A DNA stretch of 64,000 nucleotides from Flavobacteriaceae bacterium (GCA_013215095.1 JABSPM010000034.1:1-64000); one strand, 5' to 3'. Positions 1 through 7,298 are shown, counted from the stretch's first letter. The notes: generated by a model from the letters alone, not told the origin. Translations and numbers: made by a program.

Positions 1-141
1 CACTTGGTCAACCGTAATATTATAAAACTCGGCAAGTCGCTGTAACTCTTTTACAGAAATCTCACGATTACCATTCTCAATTTTATTATAGTTAGAATAA
101 CCAATATTAAGAGCGTTAGCCACTTCTTTTTGACGAAGTTC
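1..141 (-). pseudogene. XRE-family helix-turn-helix regulator, fragment
   Basis: The minus strand translates over 47 codons as an XRE/Cro-type DNA-binding domain: ELRQKEVANALNI (helix 2), GYSNYNKIENGNREIS (recognition helix and turn) and LQRLAEFYNITVDQV (helices 4-5). No start is present. Upstream of ELRQ the frame runs into a TAA within the inverted repeat at 149-172, so the N-terminal part (normally about 8-10 residues plus Met) is missing. The gene continues off the left edge, so its C-terminal fate cannot be seen. I read it as an XRE gene broken at its 5' end. It is either a solitary regulator or half of a toxin-antitoxin pair. Confidence 0.65.
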
Positions 142-148
142 CCCGCTC

Positions 149-172
149 CCGCTAGTTTATAACTAGTGGCGG
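149..172. repeat. Short inverted repeat at the break of the HTH gene
   Basis: The arms CCGCTAGTT (149-157) and AACTAGTGGCGG (161-172) are complementary apart from a 2-nt bulge, with a 3-nt loop. The repeat lies immediately 5' of the last readable codon of the truncated XRE gene, where it introduces an in-frame stop. It could be the terminus or scar of a mobile element; this is an inference from its position only. Confidence 0.5.
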
Positions 173-216
173 TTATGAGTAAGCAATTAGAAATTAAATT
201 TTAAAAATAGATAAAG

Positions 217-250
217 CCACAGCAGCAATGTTGTGGTTTTGTTGTTTTTT
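217..250 (+). terminator. Terminator-like hairpin
   Basis: CCACAGC (217-223) pairs with GTTGTGG (230-236), including one G-U pair, around a 6-nt loop. A T-rich run (TTTTGTTGTTTTTT) follows on the plus strand. No complete plus-strand gene precedes it in the window, so it may serve a gene that has been lost. Confidence 0.35.
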
Positions 251-321
251 AGGAGTAAGCTTTTTTGGCGTTATAATCACGTAACTTAAAGTTAATATGA
301 GACCATTAATACACGTAAGCA

Positions 322-912
322 ATGAATGAAAAAAGAAATATTAGAATCCTTATTTTTGACAATGCAGAGGTTTTGGACTTTGCAGGACCATTTGAAGTTT
401 TTTCAGTTACTTCTGAACTAAATAATTTTGAACCCTTTGATGTATTCACAGTTGGAGAAAACCTCACCCCTATTTGTACCGTTAATGGATTATCTGTGAA
501 CCCAAAATACAACCTCAGTAATTGCCCAAGAATAGATGTCTTAATAATTGCTGGAGGTTCAGGAATAAGAAAGCTAATGAAGAATAAAAAGGTTTTAGAC
601 TGGATTTACAAAGTACATCAAATCAGCGAATTAACCACAAGCATCTGCTCTGGTGCTAGACTTTTAGGTGTGTTAGGTCTGCTTGATGATAAACCATATT
701 GTACGCACCATGAAGTTTATGAACACATGAAAGAAATCGTACCAACTGGTAAGCCTCAGCAAGAACAGCGTTTTGTTAATACAGGAAGAATTTACACTTC
801 TGGAGGAATTTCAGCTGGAATTGACTTGTCATTTCACATTGTTGAAAAACTCCTTGGGAAGAAAACTTCAACACAAACAGCAACATACATGGAATATGAT
901 AGAGGTAAATAA
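322..912 (+). CDS. DJ-1/PfpI family protein (isocyanide-hydratase-like)
   Basis: A 196-residue single-domain protein of the class I glutamine-amidotransferase-like fold, closest by motif to cyclohexyl-isocyanide hydratase and the N-terminal half of GlxA-type regulators. Visible signatures are EVLDFAGPFEVF (conserved Asp19 and Glu25), LIIAGGSG at about 74-81, the nucleophile elbow SICSGARLLG with Cys109, and TSGGISAGIDL near the C-terminus. There is no AraC-type DNA-binding domain, so it should be an enzyme or stress protein rather than a transcription factor. The start ATG is a few bases after a stop-rich stretch. It stands alone among broken genes and looks like the only intact member of this accessory stretch. 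The substrate cannot be told from sequence; isocyanide hydration is known only for a few family members. Confidence 0.82.
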   Translation: MNEKRNIRILIFDNAEVLDFAGPFEVFSVTSELNNFEPFDVFTVGENLTPICTVNGLSVNPKYNLSNCPRIDVLIIAGGSGIRKLMKNKKVLDWIYKVHQISELTTSICSGARLLGVLGLLDDKPYCTHHEVYEHMKEIVPTGKPQQEQRFVNTGRIYTSGGISAGIDLSFHIVEKLLGKKTSTQTATYMEYDRGK

Positions 913-953
913 ACTTTTAACAACACCTCCAAATCCCTGATTTGACTTTTAAA

Positions 954-1139
954 ATGAAAATAATTCCAATACATCATCAAAAAGATTATCGCAATACCCT
1001 TGAGCGACTTGAGGAAATTTTTAGCTCAAAAAAAGGAACTTAGCAGGGTAATGAGCTTGAAATCGTTTCTATTTTAATTGACAAATCCGTTCCTGAAAAT
1101 GTATCAAGTGGATTACATCCTGAGGGAAATATTCAATAA
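954..1139 (+). pseudogene. HigA-like antitoxin N-terminal fragment with internal stop
   Basis: The reading frame gives MKIIPIHHQKDYRNTLERLE, EIFSSKKGT, a TAG at codon 30, then QGNELEIVSILIDKS, ending at TAA 1137-1139. The pattern (Ile-Pro-Ile start, DY..aL.RLEEIF..kkGT, GnELEi.silId) matches the N-terminal part of HigA-type antitoxins common in Bacteroidota, which normally continue into an XRE DNA-binding domain. Here that domain is missing. The gene therefore has a nonsense mutation and a truncation, and no HigB-type toxin gene is visible beside it. A solitary relic of a toxin-antitoxin module is the simplest reading. Confidence 0.6.
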
Positions 1140-1166
1140 TACGATTACTTTTATAAGAACAAGTCT

Positions 1167-1496
1167 ATGAAACACTTTTATCTATTGATTTTATTGTTTG
1201 TTCTCTTATTGTCATCTTGTAATAATTCGACATAATATGTTCATACAAGGAAAATGGATAAAAGGCTCAAAACAAGAGGAAATACAAACATTGGAAACTC
1301 AATTACGAGGTTTAAATATGACAATTTTGAGATTGGTTATCAGTATCAAAAACTTTATTGGACTGGACAAAATGAACATTGGGAGCTTGCCAATTACCAA
1401 TTAAAAAAAATCAAAATAGCACTTAACTTAGAACTGCAGCGACGGCCAAACAGAGCTGCTTCGACAGCACATTACTTAGGCTATGTCATTCCATAA
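1167..1496 (+). pseudogene. Small lipoprotein gene with one premature stop
   Basis: The frame opens with a clear lipoprotein signal peptide (MKHFYLLILLFVLLLSSC; lipobox LSSC, Cys18), then meets TAA at 1233-1235. It continues in the same frame for a further 86 codons to TAA 1494-1496. The downstream part contains KLYWTGQNEHWELANYQLKKI, reminiscent of small Bacteroidota lipoproteins with an alpha-helical KLwfAG..nWeLA.fel motif. Because the frame is kept across the stop, a single nonsense mutation explains the break. I do not know the family's function. A translation restart at ATG 1254 would make a leaderless protein and is unlikely to be functional. Confidence 0.5.
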
Positions 1497-1580
1497 TTTA
1501 ATAAAGTCATAACAAGAAAAAAACATCCAAGCCGTATCACACTTCTTGGGTCTTTGCGTCATTATCTCTAGATAGTGGTA

Positions 1581-2828
1581 TTAATAACAATCTTTAAGCA
1601 ATTGGCCATTATTTTGATAGGCGCTTAGAGGCTGATCTAACTCTGTTAATGTAATTTCATCTAAGACTTTGAGCACCGCATGTTGCATCGCCATAGAGCC
1701 ACAAAGCATAAAAACACAGCCCTCCTCAAAAAGGTCTGCTATTTTTTTTCGATGTTGGCTTAGTACATCTTGCACGTATTGCTTCTCTCCTATTCTAGAA
1801 AGTGCTAATTCATATGACTCCAAACGGTCATTATCATAGGCGTCTTCTACATGATTTTTGTAAACGTTAAAAGAATCTTCTGTGCGTCCTCCCCAGGTTA
1901 AATAAGTTGTCGTAGCATCATTTTCTGTAATCATTCCTAAGTAAGGTGCAATGCCTGTACCATTCGCAATTAACCAGACCGACGGTGCTTCTTTTGGAAA
2001 ATGAAACTTTTGATTCGTTTCGATGGCAGCTGTAATAATATCCCCGGGTTTTGAGTTACATAAGAACCCTGAGCAAAGCCCATGTTCATGTTGCTTAACA
2101 CTTAAAAGTATATCCGTATCGATGCGTGCAATAGAATACCATCTTGGTTTTTCTGAATCTTCTGGAATAATATTTAGTAAATCTCCAGATTGAAATTTAA
2201 TGCGCTTTTGAGGTCTTAAGCGAATTAATGTTGTAGCGTCAACATTTAAGTCATGGCATTCTAATACTTCAAATTCTTGACGTTTTAAGTTTTTCTTTTC
2301 ATTTGGCAGTCTCACGCGAATATTTAAATCCATCGTTCGATTCCAAACCGAAAGCCAGCTTCTAAATTCGGCATTCGATTGTTCATTGATTTTTACTAGA
2401 GGAATCAGTTGCTTAAAATCAGGATGTTTATCCAACCAATCATCAACTTCTACTCCAAATTGGCAGAAGTTTGAAAACACAGTTGAACCAAAAGCGACAA
2501 CCGCAAATTTCAAAGTATTTATAGGAGATATTTCCTGTACTAGACTTGAGAAATCCAAGGCACTACTTGGTGCTCCACCATCTCCAAATGTGGCGGTAAA
2601 CACCACACAATACTTCGCATTTTCATAGGTGTCATAGTTATCTAATTGGTCCATAAACACAGATTGACCTGCATTTACTAAACCTTGAACAAACGCTTTA
2701 GCAAAAACAGTTGTACTACCAGATTCTGAACCAACTAAAACTATATAATTTGCTTCATCTTTAGACCATTTTCCTATGGTCGACATTGCATTTCCTTTTT
2801 TTAATTTTTTAATTAAATTTGAGAACAT
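1581..2828 (-). CDS. Compact diflavin reductase (flavodoxin + FNR domains)
   Basis: A 415-residue protein joining an FMN-binding flavodoxin domain (about 25-170; phosphate loop GSESGSTTVFAKAF, and FTATFGDGGAPSSA) to a ferredoxin-NADP reductase domain (about 180-415). FNR signatures are RWYSIAR for FAD, NGTGIAPYLGMI and WGGRTEDSF for NADPH, MLCGSMAMQ, and a terminal aromatic Tyr415 that usually stacks on the flavin. It is shorter than cytochrome P450 or sulfite reductases (about 600 residues) because the helical connecting domain is mostly absent. It should pass electrons from NADPH through FAD and FMN to a partner. Ten bases separate it from the DUF2470 gene upstream, which suggests haem metabolism. 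A second in-frame Met at residue 15 could be the real start. Confidence 0.85.
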   Translation of the reverse strand: MFSNLIKKLKKGNAMSTIGKWSKDEANYIVLVGSESGSTTVFAKAFVQGLVNAGQSVFMDQLDNYDTYENAKYCVVFTATFGDGGAPSSALDFSSLVQEISPINTLKFAVVAFGSTVFSNFCQFGVEVDDWLDKHPDFKQLIPLVKINEQSNAEFRSWLSVWNRTMDLNIRVRLPNEKKNLKRQEFEVLECHDLNVDATTLIRLRPQKRIKFQSGDLLNIIPEDSEKPRWYSIARIDTDILLSVKQHEHGLCSGFLCNSKPGDIITAAIETNQKFHFPKEAPSVWLIANGTGIAPYLGMITENDATTTYLTWGGRTEDSFNVYKNHVEDAYDNDRLESYELALSRIGEKQYVQDVLSQHRKKIADLFEEGCVFMLCGSMAMQHAVLKVLDEITLTELDQPLSAYQNNGQLLKDCY

Positions 2829-2838
2829 ATAGTATTTC

Positions 2839-3126
2839 TTATTTTAATGTTTCTTTTGCTGTGTTTAGGATTTCAATAAGCATAGGTCTAAAATCTCTAG
2901 CATTTTCAAGTGGTCGCACAAAAGGAATATCGATGTTTTGAATGGCATTTGAGCAGTCAACAGCATGTATTTGCATTTTTTCTATATCATAGTCTAAAAG
3001 TGTAACACTTTTATAATCTTGATTTTTATGAGCCTTGCAAATTATCATCATAGCATCTGCATGATCTGCATTTACATGATCTACAGCATATCTAGCAAAT
3101 TTTGAATCGAATGATTTTTGTGCCAT
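2839..3126 (-). CDS. DUF2470 haem-utilisation domain protein
   Basis: A 95-residue protein made almost entirely of a DUF2470 domain, the C-terminal module of HugZ/HutZ-type haem-degrading proteins. The diagnostic part is FARYAVDHVNADHADAMMII (about residues 11-30), holding the HxNxDH motif, followed by beta strands and a closing helix (FRPMLIEILNTAKE). The split-barrel FMN-like N-terminal domain of full HugZ is absent, so this is a stand-alone form. It lies 3 bp after the membrane-protein gene 3130-3534 and 10 bp before the flavodoxin/FNR reductase, so the three are almost certainly cotranscribed. Haem binding or iron release is inferred from the family; catalysis is not shown by the sequence. 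Confidence 0.8.
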   Translation of the reverse strand: MAQKSFDSKFARYAVDHVNADHADAMMIICKAHKNQDYKSVTLLDYDIEKMQIHAVDCSNAIQNIDIPFVRPLENARDFRPMLIEILNTAKETLK

Positions 3127-3129
3127 AAT

Positions 3130-3534
3130 TTAATTATTACCTTGTGATTTCCAGTACTTATAATGTTCTATAACCAATATTACGGCTATAAGTAAAACAA
3201 TAGACAATACGCTTAATTGTGATGGATCTATGCTTTCATTTTTGATTTCTCCCATAAGATGGCTGGCATGCGCAAAAGCATACAAAACACTAAGGATAAA
3301 TAAGCCTAGTTTTACAGGCTTTGCTTCAAAATAAATAATACATAATATCCAAATAATAGGTAAATGATAAAACAATGTTCTTATGACAAAAACACTCATA
3401 GGAACTTGGCCGTTAGCATCTGGCCTTATGATATCTATACCGTAAAAAATTTCTCCAATATGGTAGTTAAAATGAAGTATCATTCCAATAATACAAAGCA
3501 ACCATAAAGTGATTAGCACAATTCGTTTATTCAT
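3130..3534 (-). CDS. Small four-helix inner-membrane protein, unknown
   Basis: A 134-residue integral membrane protein with about four hydrophobic segments: residues 4-25 (IVLITLWLLCIIGMIL), 50-66, 72-92 and 107-126. The N-terminus is short and cytoplasmic-looking (MNKR). Histidines occur near or within segments (H22, H25, H57, H89, H92), which would suit a haem-b or metal site, but I do not recognise the family. It is the first gene of the minus-strand set with the DUF2470 and diflavin-reductase genes, so a role in haem or iron handling is the contextual guess. Confidence 0.6.
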   Translation of the reverse strand: MNKRIVLITLWLLCIIGMILHFNYHIGEIFYGIDIIRPDANGQVPMSVFVIRTLFYHLPIIWILCIIYFEAKPVKLGLFILSVLYAFAHASHLMGEIKNESIDPSQLSVLSIVLLIAVILVIEHYKYWKSQGNN

Positions 3535-4110
3535 AGTTTAGAACAATTTTAAATAATAGCAAATATATGCATTTGGCTTGAAATAAAACACCTGTATTAA
3601 ATAATCAATTTTTCAAACTTTAGCATGAATTTTACATCAGAAATATAGCTGACATAAAATTGGTTAAATGCAATAATAACTGAACACTAGATTTTGAAAT
3701 TTTAAACAAAGGCAGAAGCATAAATCTATTTAAACCAACACGTTATGTTTCTGTACACTTAATTATATACAATTAGCATTAATACGTAGCTTTTTTGTTT
3801 ACCAAAAAAAATAATACTTACAAGAGCCTACAAGACATTCATTTTTTTATTAGACTGCATCAATTACATCACGTATTTTGGCGAAGTTTTGGGTAGCTTT
3901 CTTTGATTTAAATTGTCCAGATATTTTCTGTTTCACTTTCAAACCATGTTGACAAACTAAAAAAGTCAATAATTTTGAGATTGATTCTCTATGGAAACTT
4001 TAATTTTACTAAATTTGAAGAGATTGGTAAAGATTTAATGGCAAGTATTCCGACTTTTATAACGGGAAAAAATAAGACAAATCGTATTATTTGGAATTTA
4101 TTTTGAATGT
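3535..4110. other. Gene-poor region between divergent operons
   Basis: These 576 bases separate the minus-strand haem-type trio from the plus-strand pterin-like operon. They must contain both promoters, though I could not place a convincing TAnnTTTG box. The stretch includes the transposase relic at 3850-3960. At 4038-4106 a short open stretch (MASIPTFITGKNK and onward) ends in TGA and looks like another fragment of a lost gene; its family is not recognised. Confidence 0.4.
3850..3960 (-). pseudogene. IS66-type transposase C-terminal relic
   Basis: On the minus strand, 3850-3960 reads LKVKQKISGQFKSKKATQNF then AKIRDVIDAV and a stop. This resembles the conserved C-terminal stretch of IS66-family transposases (m.KVkQKiSGqFrs..gA..FA.iRsvid). 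Only about 35 codons survive and no terminal repeats were found. It marks an old insertion just upstream of the pterin-like operon. Confidence 0.5.
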
Positions 4111-4332
4111 ATGACTCTAGCTTTTATTAATTTTAAACACTTCGAAAATAGTGAATCATTTCAATTTGCACTAAATGACACCCAAGCATATGAAAGTTTT
4201 TTTAGTTATTTAAGACAAAAAATAAAAGGTATCGGCACTATGACACAAAATCTCAAAGCACATAGCCTAGAAAGTAAAAGTTATGCTGCTATAGTGCCTA
4301 ATCATTTCAGATACCATTTTACAAAAATATGA
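4111..4332 (+). CDS. Short hypothetical protein overlapping the RibD-like gene
   Basis: A 73-residue open frame rich in Phe, Tyr, Lys and Ser, with no motif I recognise. Its stop overlaps the start of the RibD-like gene in an ATGA arrangement, the same coupling used elsewhere in this operon, which argues that it is, or was, a genuine coding end. It may be the 3' part of a longer gene damaged by the insertion event recorded upstream (3850-3960), since the sequence just before it is open in a different frame. It could be a small first gene of the operon or a truncated relic. Confidence 0.4.
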   Translation: MTLAFINFKHFENSESFQFALNDTQAYESFFSYLRQKIKGIGTMTQNLKAHSLESKSYAAIVPNHFRYHFTKI

Positions 4333-5276
4333 ATGTAGATAATATACTTTGGAAATCACTTTTAAATTTAAAAGAGACAGCTACGAATGGAAATTGTTTA
4401 GGTTGGGTCAATAAGAAAAATAGGTTTAATACATGTTACACAATTGATGATATAAATGACAGTTATACCGCCCTCCTGCTTAAAAAGGGTTTGAAGATTA
4501 ACAATAATGACTTAAATAATTACAAAAAGATAGAAACATCATTTGACTATGTCGATTTATATGTCGCAAACACTATTTCCCAATCACATTTATTCATTCT
4601 GAAAAATTATTGGCCACTAAGTATTCTCAAACATATCAATTTTAAAAACCCATTTATTCTGACACATGCTGCGGTGTCTTTAGATGGCTACTTAGCAACT
4701 ACCAACGGAAATTCTCGTTGGATTGGAAATGAAGAAAATTTAATCCATGCTCATAGGCTACGAGCATTATTTGATGCCGTTCTTATAGGCAGCAATACCG
4801 TTAAAAATGATTGTCCGTCACTAAATGTTAGACATGTTGAAGGTGAAAATCCCATTAGGCTAGTTTTATCAAAGACATCTCGGAATTTTTCGAATCTTAA
4901 AAAGATTAGTAACACAAAAACATTTTTGCTGAGAGTTTCTGATATCGAATTTGTGGATGAGGATGCTATTTTTGATAAGATTATTTATGCCAAAGGATAT
5001 ACCAAAAAAGAGAAACTTATGAGTTTGATTGATAGTTGTAAAAAAGAAAACATTACATCTATTTTAGTTGAAGGCGGAGGAGCTACATTAAGTTCTTTTA
5101 TTGAAACTGATTTAATTAATAGTATGCAACTACATATAGCACCAGTACTCTTTGGTAATGGAATAAAAGCAATACAATTGCCATCAGTAAATCTTGTAGA
5201 TGAAGGTATCAAACTTAAACAAATGGAATTAACCCCTATAGGCGATTCTTTTATGATAACAACAACATTATTATGA
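4329..5276 (+). CDS. RibD C-domain (dihydrofolate-reductase-like) reductase
   Basis: A 315-residue protein whose C-terminal two thirds (about 107-315) is the DHFR-like reductase domain of RibD. Signatures are LTHAAVSLDGYLAT, the basic stretch around RLRALFDAVLIGSNTVKND, and SILVEGGGATLSSFI. In riboflavin synthesis this domain reduces the ribosyl side chain of a pyrimidine with NADPH; related domains reduce pterins. The first 105 residues do not form the usual RibD deaminase domain (no HAE/PCxxC zinc motif) and I do not recognise them. It is translationally coupled at both ends (ATGA at 4329 and at 5273). With a PTPS-like gene two genes downstream, a pterin-like or pyrimidine-derived substrate is likely, not ordinary riboflavin. 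Confidence 0.75.
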   Translation: MNVDNILWKSLLNLKETATNGNCLGWVNKKNRFNTCYTIDDINDSYTALLLKKGLKINNNDLNNYKKIETSFDYVDLYVANTISQSHLFILKNYWPLSILKHINFKNPFILTHAAVSLDGYLATTNGNSRWIGNEENLIHAHRLRALFDAVLIGSNTVKNDCPSLNVRHVEGENPIRLVLSKTSRNFSNLKKISNTKTFLLRVSDIEFVDEDAIFDKIIYAKGYTKKEKLMSLIDSCKKENITSILVEGGGATLSSFIETDLINSMQLHIAPVLFGNGIKAIQLPSVNLVDEGIKLKQMELTPIGDSFMITTTLL

Positions 5277-6220
5277 TACAAGGTTTATGGCATAGTGTGT
5301 CTAAAACGGAAATTATACGTTCTAAACTTCCCAAAATATGGGCAAGTAATGAGGATATTGTTCATAGTAAATATTCCATGATAAGCCTCGGAACGGAAAC
5401 TTTAGTTATGAATAAAAAGGTGCCCGAAAGCATCCAAGACTATATGAAAGTACCCTATATGAAAGGTGATTTTAATTTACCTATTGCTTATGGATATGCT
5501 TTGTCTGGAATACTAAATAATGGCGATAAAGTACACGTAATGCACCCGCATCAAGACAAATGCATTGTTAAGTCTGAAGCTTTATTTAAGGATTGTATAG
5601 ATCTTTCCTTAAAGAAAATTCCGCTTATCAGTAGTATGGAAACCGTATTAAATGCAATATGGGATAGTGATATAGACAATAAAAAGAAAATTGTTGTCTT
5701 TGGATTTGGGAACATAGGCGCATTGTTAGCGACAACAATAAAGTATTATTTTAATTTTGAAGTAATGGTATTTGAGCATAATACATGGAAAAGAGAAAAG
5801 GCAAAACAAATGGGGTTTTCGCTTTTCGAAGAAGATAACACCAAGGGATTTGATATTGCTTTTAATACTACAACAAGCGAAGATATATTACAATTTTGCA
5901 TAAATAATGCTAATGAGGAGGGACAAATAATCGAATTAAGTTGGTATGGCAAACAGAATGTCAGGTTAAATATAGGTGAGAATTTTCACAAAAACAGAAT
6001 ACAAATAAAAAGTTCTCAAGTATCTCAAATTCCAAAACATAAACGCACAGCGTTTGACTTTCACAAACGAAAAACACTAGCTGCTTCTATTTTAAAACAT
6101 AACATTTATGATGATTTAATAACCAATATTATTCCTTTTAAAGAAATACCTGATTTTTTTAATGCTATAAGGCGTAAGGATAAACTACCTGACGGATTAA
6201 TTTATTTAATAAAATACTAA
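5273..6220 (+). CDS. MDR-family (alcohol-dehydrogenase-like) oxidoreductase
   Basis: A 315-residue medium-chain dehydrogenase/reductase. The nucleotide-binding Rossmann fold is clear (VVFGFGNIGALLA, about residues 142-154) and a GroES-like N-terminal domain precedes it. The segment SLGTETLV, where zinc alcohol dehydrogenases carry the catalytic Cys, has no Cys. It resembles the s.GTE motif of BchC-like family members, so catalysis is probably zinc-independent or different. Start and stop are tightly packed: it overlaps the RibD-like gene by 4 bp and leaves 4 bp before the PTPS homologue. It probably acts in the same pathway on a pterin-like or sugar alcohol substrate, which is inferred from neighbours. 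Confidence 0.7.
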   Translation: MIQGLWHSVSKTEIIRSKLPKIWASNEDIVHSKYSMISLGTETLVMNKKVPESIQDYMKVPYMKGDFNLPIAYGYALSGILNNGDKVHVMHPHQDKCIVKSEALFKDCIDLSLKKIPLISSMETVLNAIWDSDIDNKKKIVVFGFGNIGALLATTIKYYFNFEVMVFEHNTWKREKAKQMGFSLFEEDNTKGFDIAFNTTTSEDILQFCINNANEEGQIIELSWYGKQNVRLNIGENFHKNRIQIKSSQVSQIPKHKRTAFDFHKRKTLAASILKHNIYDDLITNIIPFKEIPDFFNAIRRKDKLPDGLIYLIKY

Positions 6221-6224
6221 ATAC

Positions 6225-6599
6225 ATGTACACTGTAAAAGTTAGACAATCTATAATGATAGCACATTCATTAGCACATCCATTTTTTGGCCCAGCCCAGA
6301 ACATGCATGGTGCGACCTATGTCGTGGATGTAATCTTTAAATCAAAAACTATTGATGCGCATAATGTTGTTATAGATATCGGAAAAGCGAAAGCCATAAC
6401 ATCTAAAGTATTAGAAAAATTAAACTATAAAAATCTTGACGAATTACCTCAATTTACAGGTCAACTTACAACAACAGAGTTTTTAGCCAAATATATACAC
6501 GATGAAATAAAAGAAGAAGTCAGCCTTTTTTTTAAAGGTACAATTAATGTTTGTCTAGGAGAAACCCATGATGCATGGGCTAGCTATATAGGTAGTTAA
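6225..6599 (+). CDS. 6-pyruvoyl-tetrahydropterin synthase/QueD-family protein, atypical active site
   Basis: A 124-residue T-fold protein of the PTPS/QueD family. The fold landmarks are IAHSL (His14), the NMHGATYVVDV strand (His28), the VVIDIGKAK loop (Asp51), the TTTEF helix start (Glu85) and the closing GETHDAW (Glu103). By eye several canonical residues are changed. The second His of the zinc motif HGH is Ala30, the catalytic Cys position before it is Ala24, and the His of the LDH motif is Tyr68. The protein may bind a pterin without normal synthase chemistry, or use another mechanism. It sits in an operon with RibD-like and MDR reductases and lipid/glycan enzymes. Confidence 0.75.
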   Translation: MYTVKVRQSIMIAHSLAHPFFGPAQNMHGATYVVDVIFKSKTIDAHNVVIDIGKAKAITSKVLEKLNYKNLDELPQFTGQLTTTEFLAKYIHDEIKEEVSLFFKGTINVCLGETHDAWASYIGS

Positions 6600-6607
6600 T
6601 TATAATT

Positions 6608-7288
6608 ATGACAAATACCGTTCATCAAAATCGTATAGAACTCTGGAGTATTTGTAATGCTTTTGCTCTAGTTATTGGACTCATTTTCACCTTAATTAGT
6701 GAAGAGTTAAATATTCTCCTTGCTGTATTCTCTATATCCATTGCTATATTTATTATTTTGAATATAGAATATATAACAAAGTTGAAATTTCATTTTGGAG
6801 TTGCAAATGCAATAACACTTTTGAGATATCTGATTATTGTGCTTAGCTTTTTATGTATAAATTTTTCAAATACCACATTACTTTTTTATAGTTTATCTAG
6901 TGCTGTAATACTAGATTATTTTGATGGAAAAGCAGCAAGATACTTTAAAGAAAATTCTCTTTTCGGACAATATTTTGACATGGAAATTGATGCGTTTTAC
7001 ACATTACTAATGTGTTGTTTTTATAGCATAATTCAAGAGATTTCATTTTGGATTATAATTCCAGGTGTTTTGAGATATGCTTTTAGATTGTGCACCTTTT
7101 GTTTTCCAAAACCACATGTAAAAGAAGAAAAAAAAACATATGCAACAGTTATTGCAGCGAGCTATTTCGTCGTCCTATTATTAGGACTTATAACGCATGG
7201 CATAATACAGCAACTTATTTTAATTCTGGGTTCGTTAGCTATTGTAATTTCCTTTTCTATAGGCTTTTTTCAGTATTATAAAAATTAA
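6608..7288 (+). CDS. CDP-alcohol phosphatidyltransferase family protein
   Basis: A 226-residue inner-membrane enzyme with about six hydrophobic segments. The complete family motif is present: D103-x2-D106-G107-x2-A110-R111-x8-G120-x3-D124-x3-D128, where the aspartates bind the metals and CDP. Such enzymes join an alcohol head group to a CDP-activated lipid or alcohol, releasing CMP. Which alcohol is used cannot be read from the motif. It follows the PTPS homologue by 8 bp and precedes the glycosyltransferase by 10 bp. It is the point in the operon where a soluble precursor could become membrane-linked. Confidence 0.85.
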   Translation: MTNTVHQNRIELWSICNAFALVIGLIFTLISEELNILLAVFSISIAIFIILNIEYITKLKFHFGVANAITLLRYLIIVLSFLCINFSNTTLLFYSLSSAVILDYFDGKAARYFKENSLFGQYFDMEIDAFYTLLMCCFYSIIQEISFWIIIPGVLRYAFRLCTFCFPKPHVKEEKKTYATVIAASYFVVLLLGLITHGIIQQLILILGSLAIVISFSIGFFQYYKN

Positions 7289-7298
7289 AACGGATATA

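Noticed and set aside
1-1500. Possible integron-like array of small gene cassettes
   Set aside because: Small unrelated genes follow one another, but no recombination sites of the attC type recur between them; only 41 bp separate the first two plus-strand units.
2386-2628. Open frame opposite the diflavin reductase gene
   Set aside because: It lies entirely within a well-supported gene on the other strand and has no family signature.
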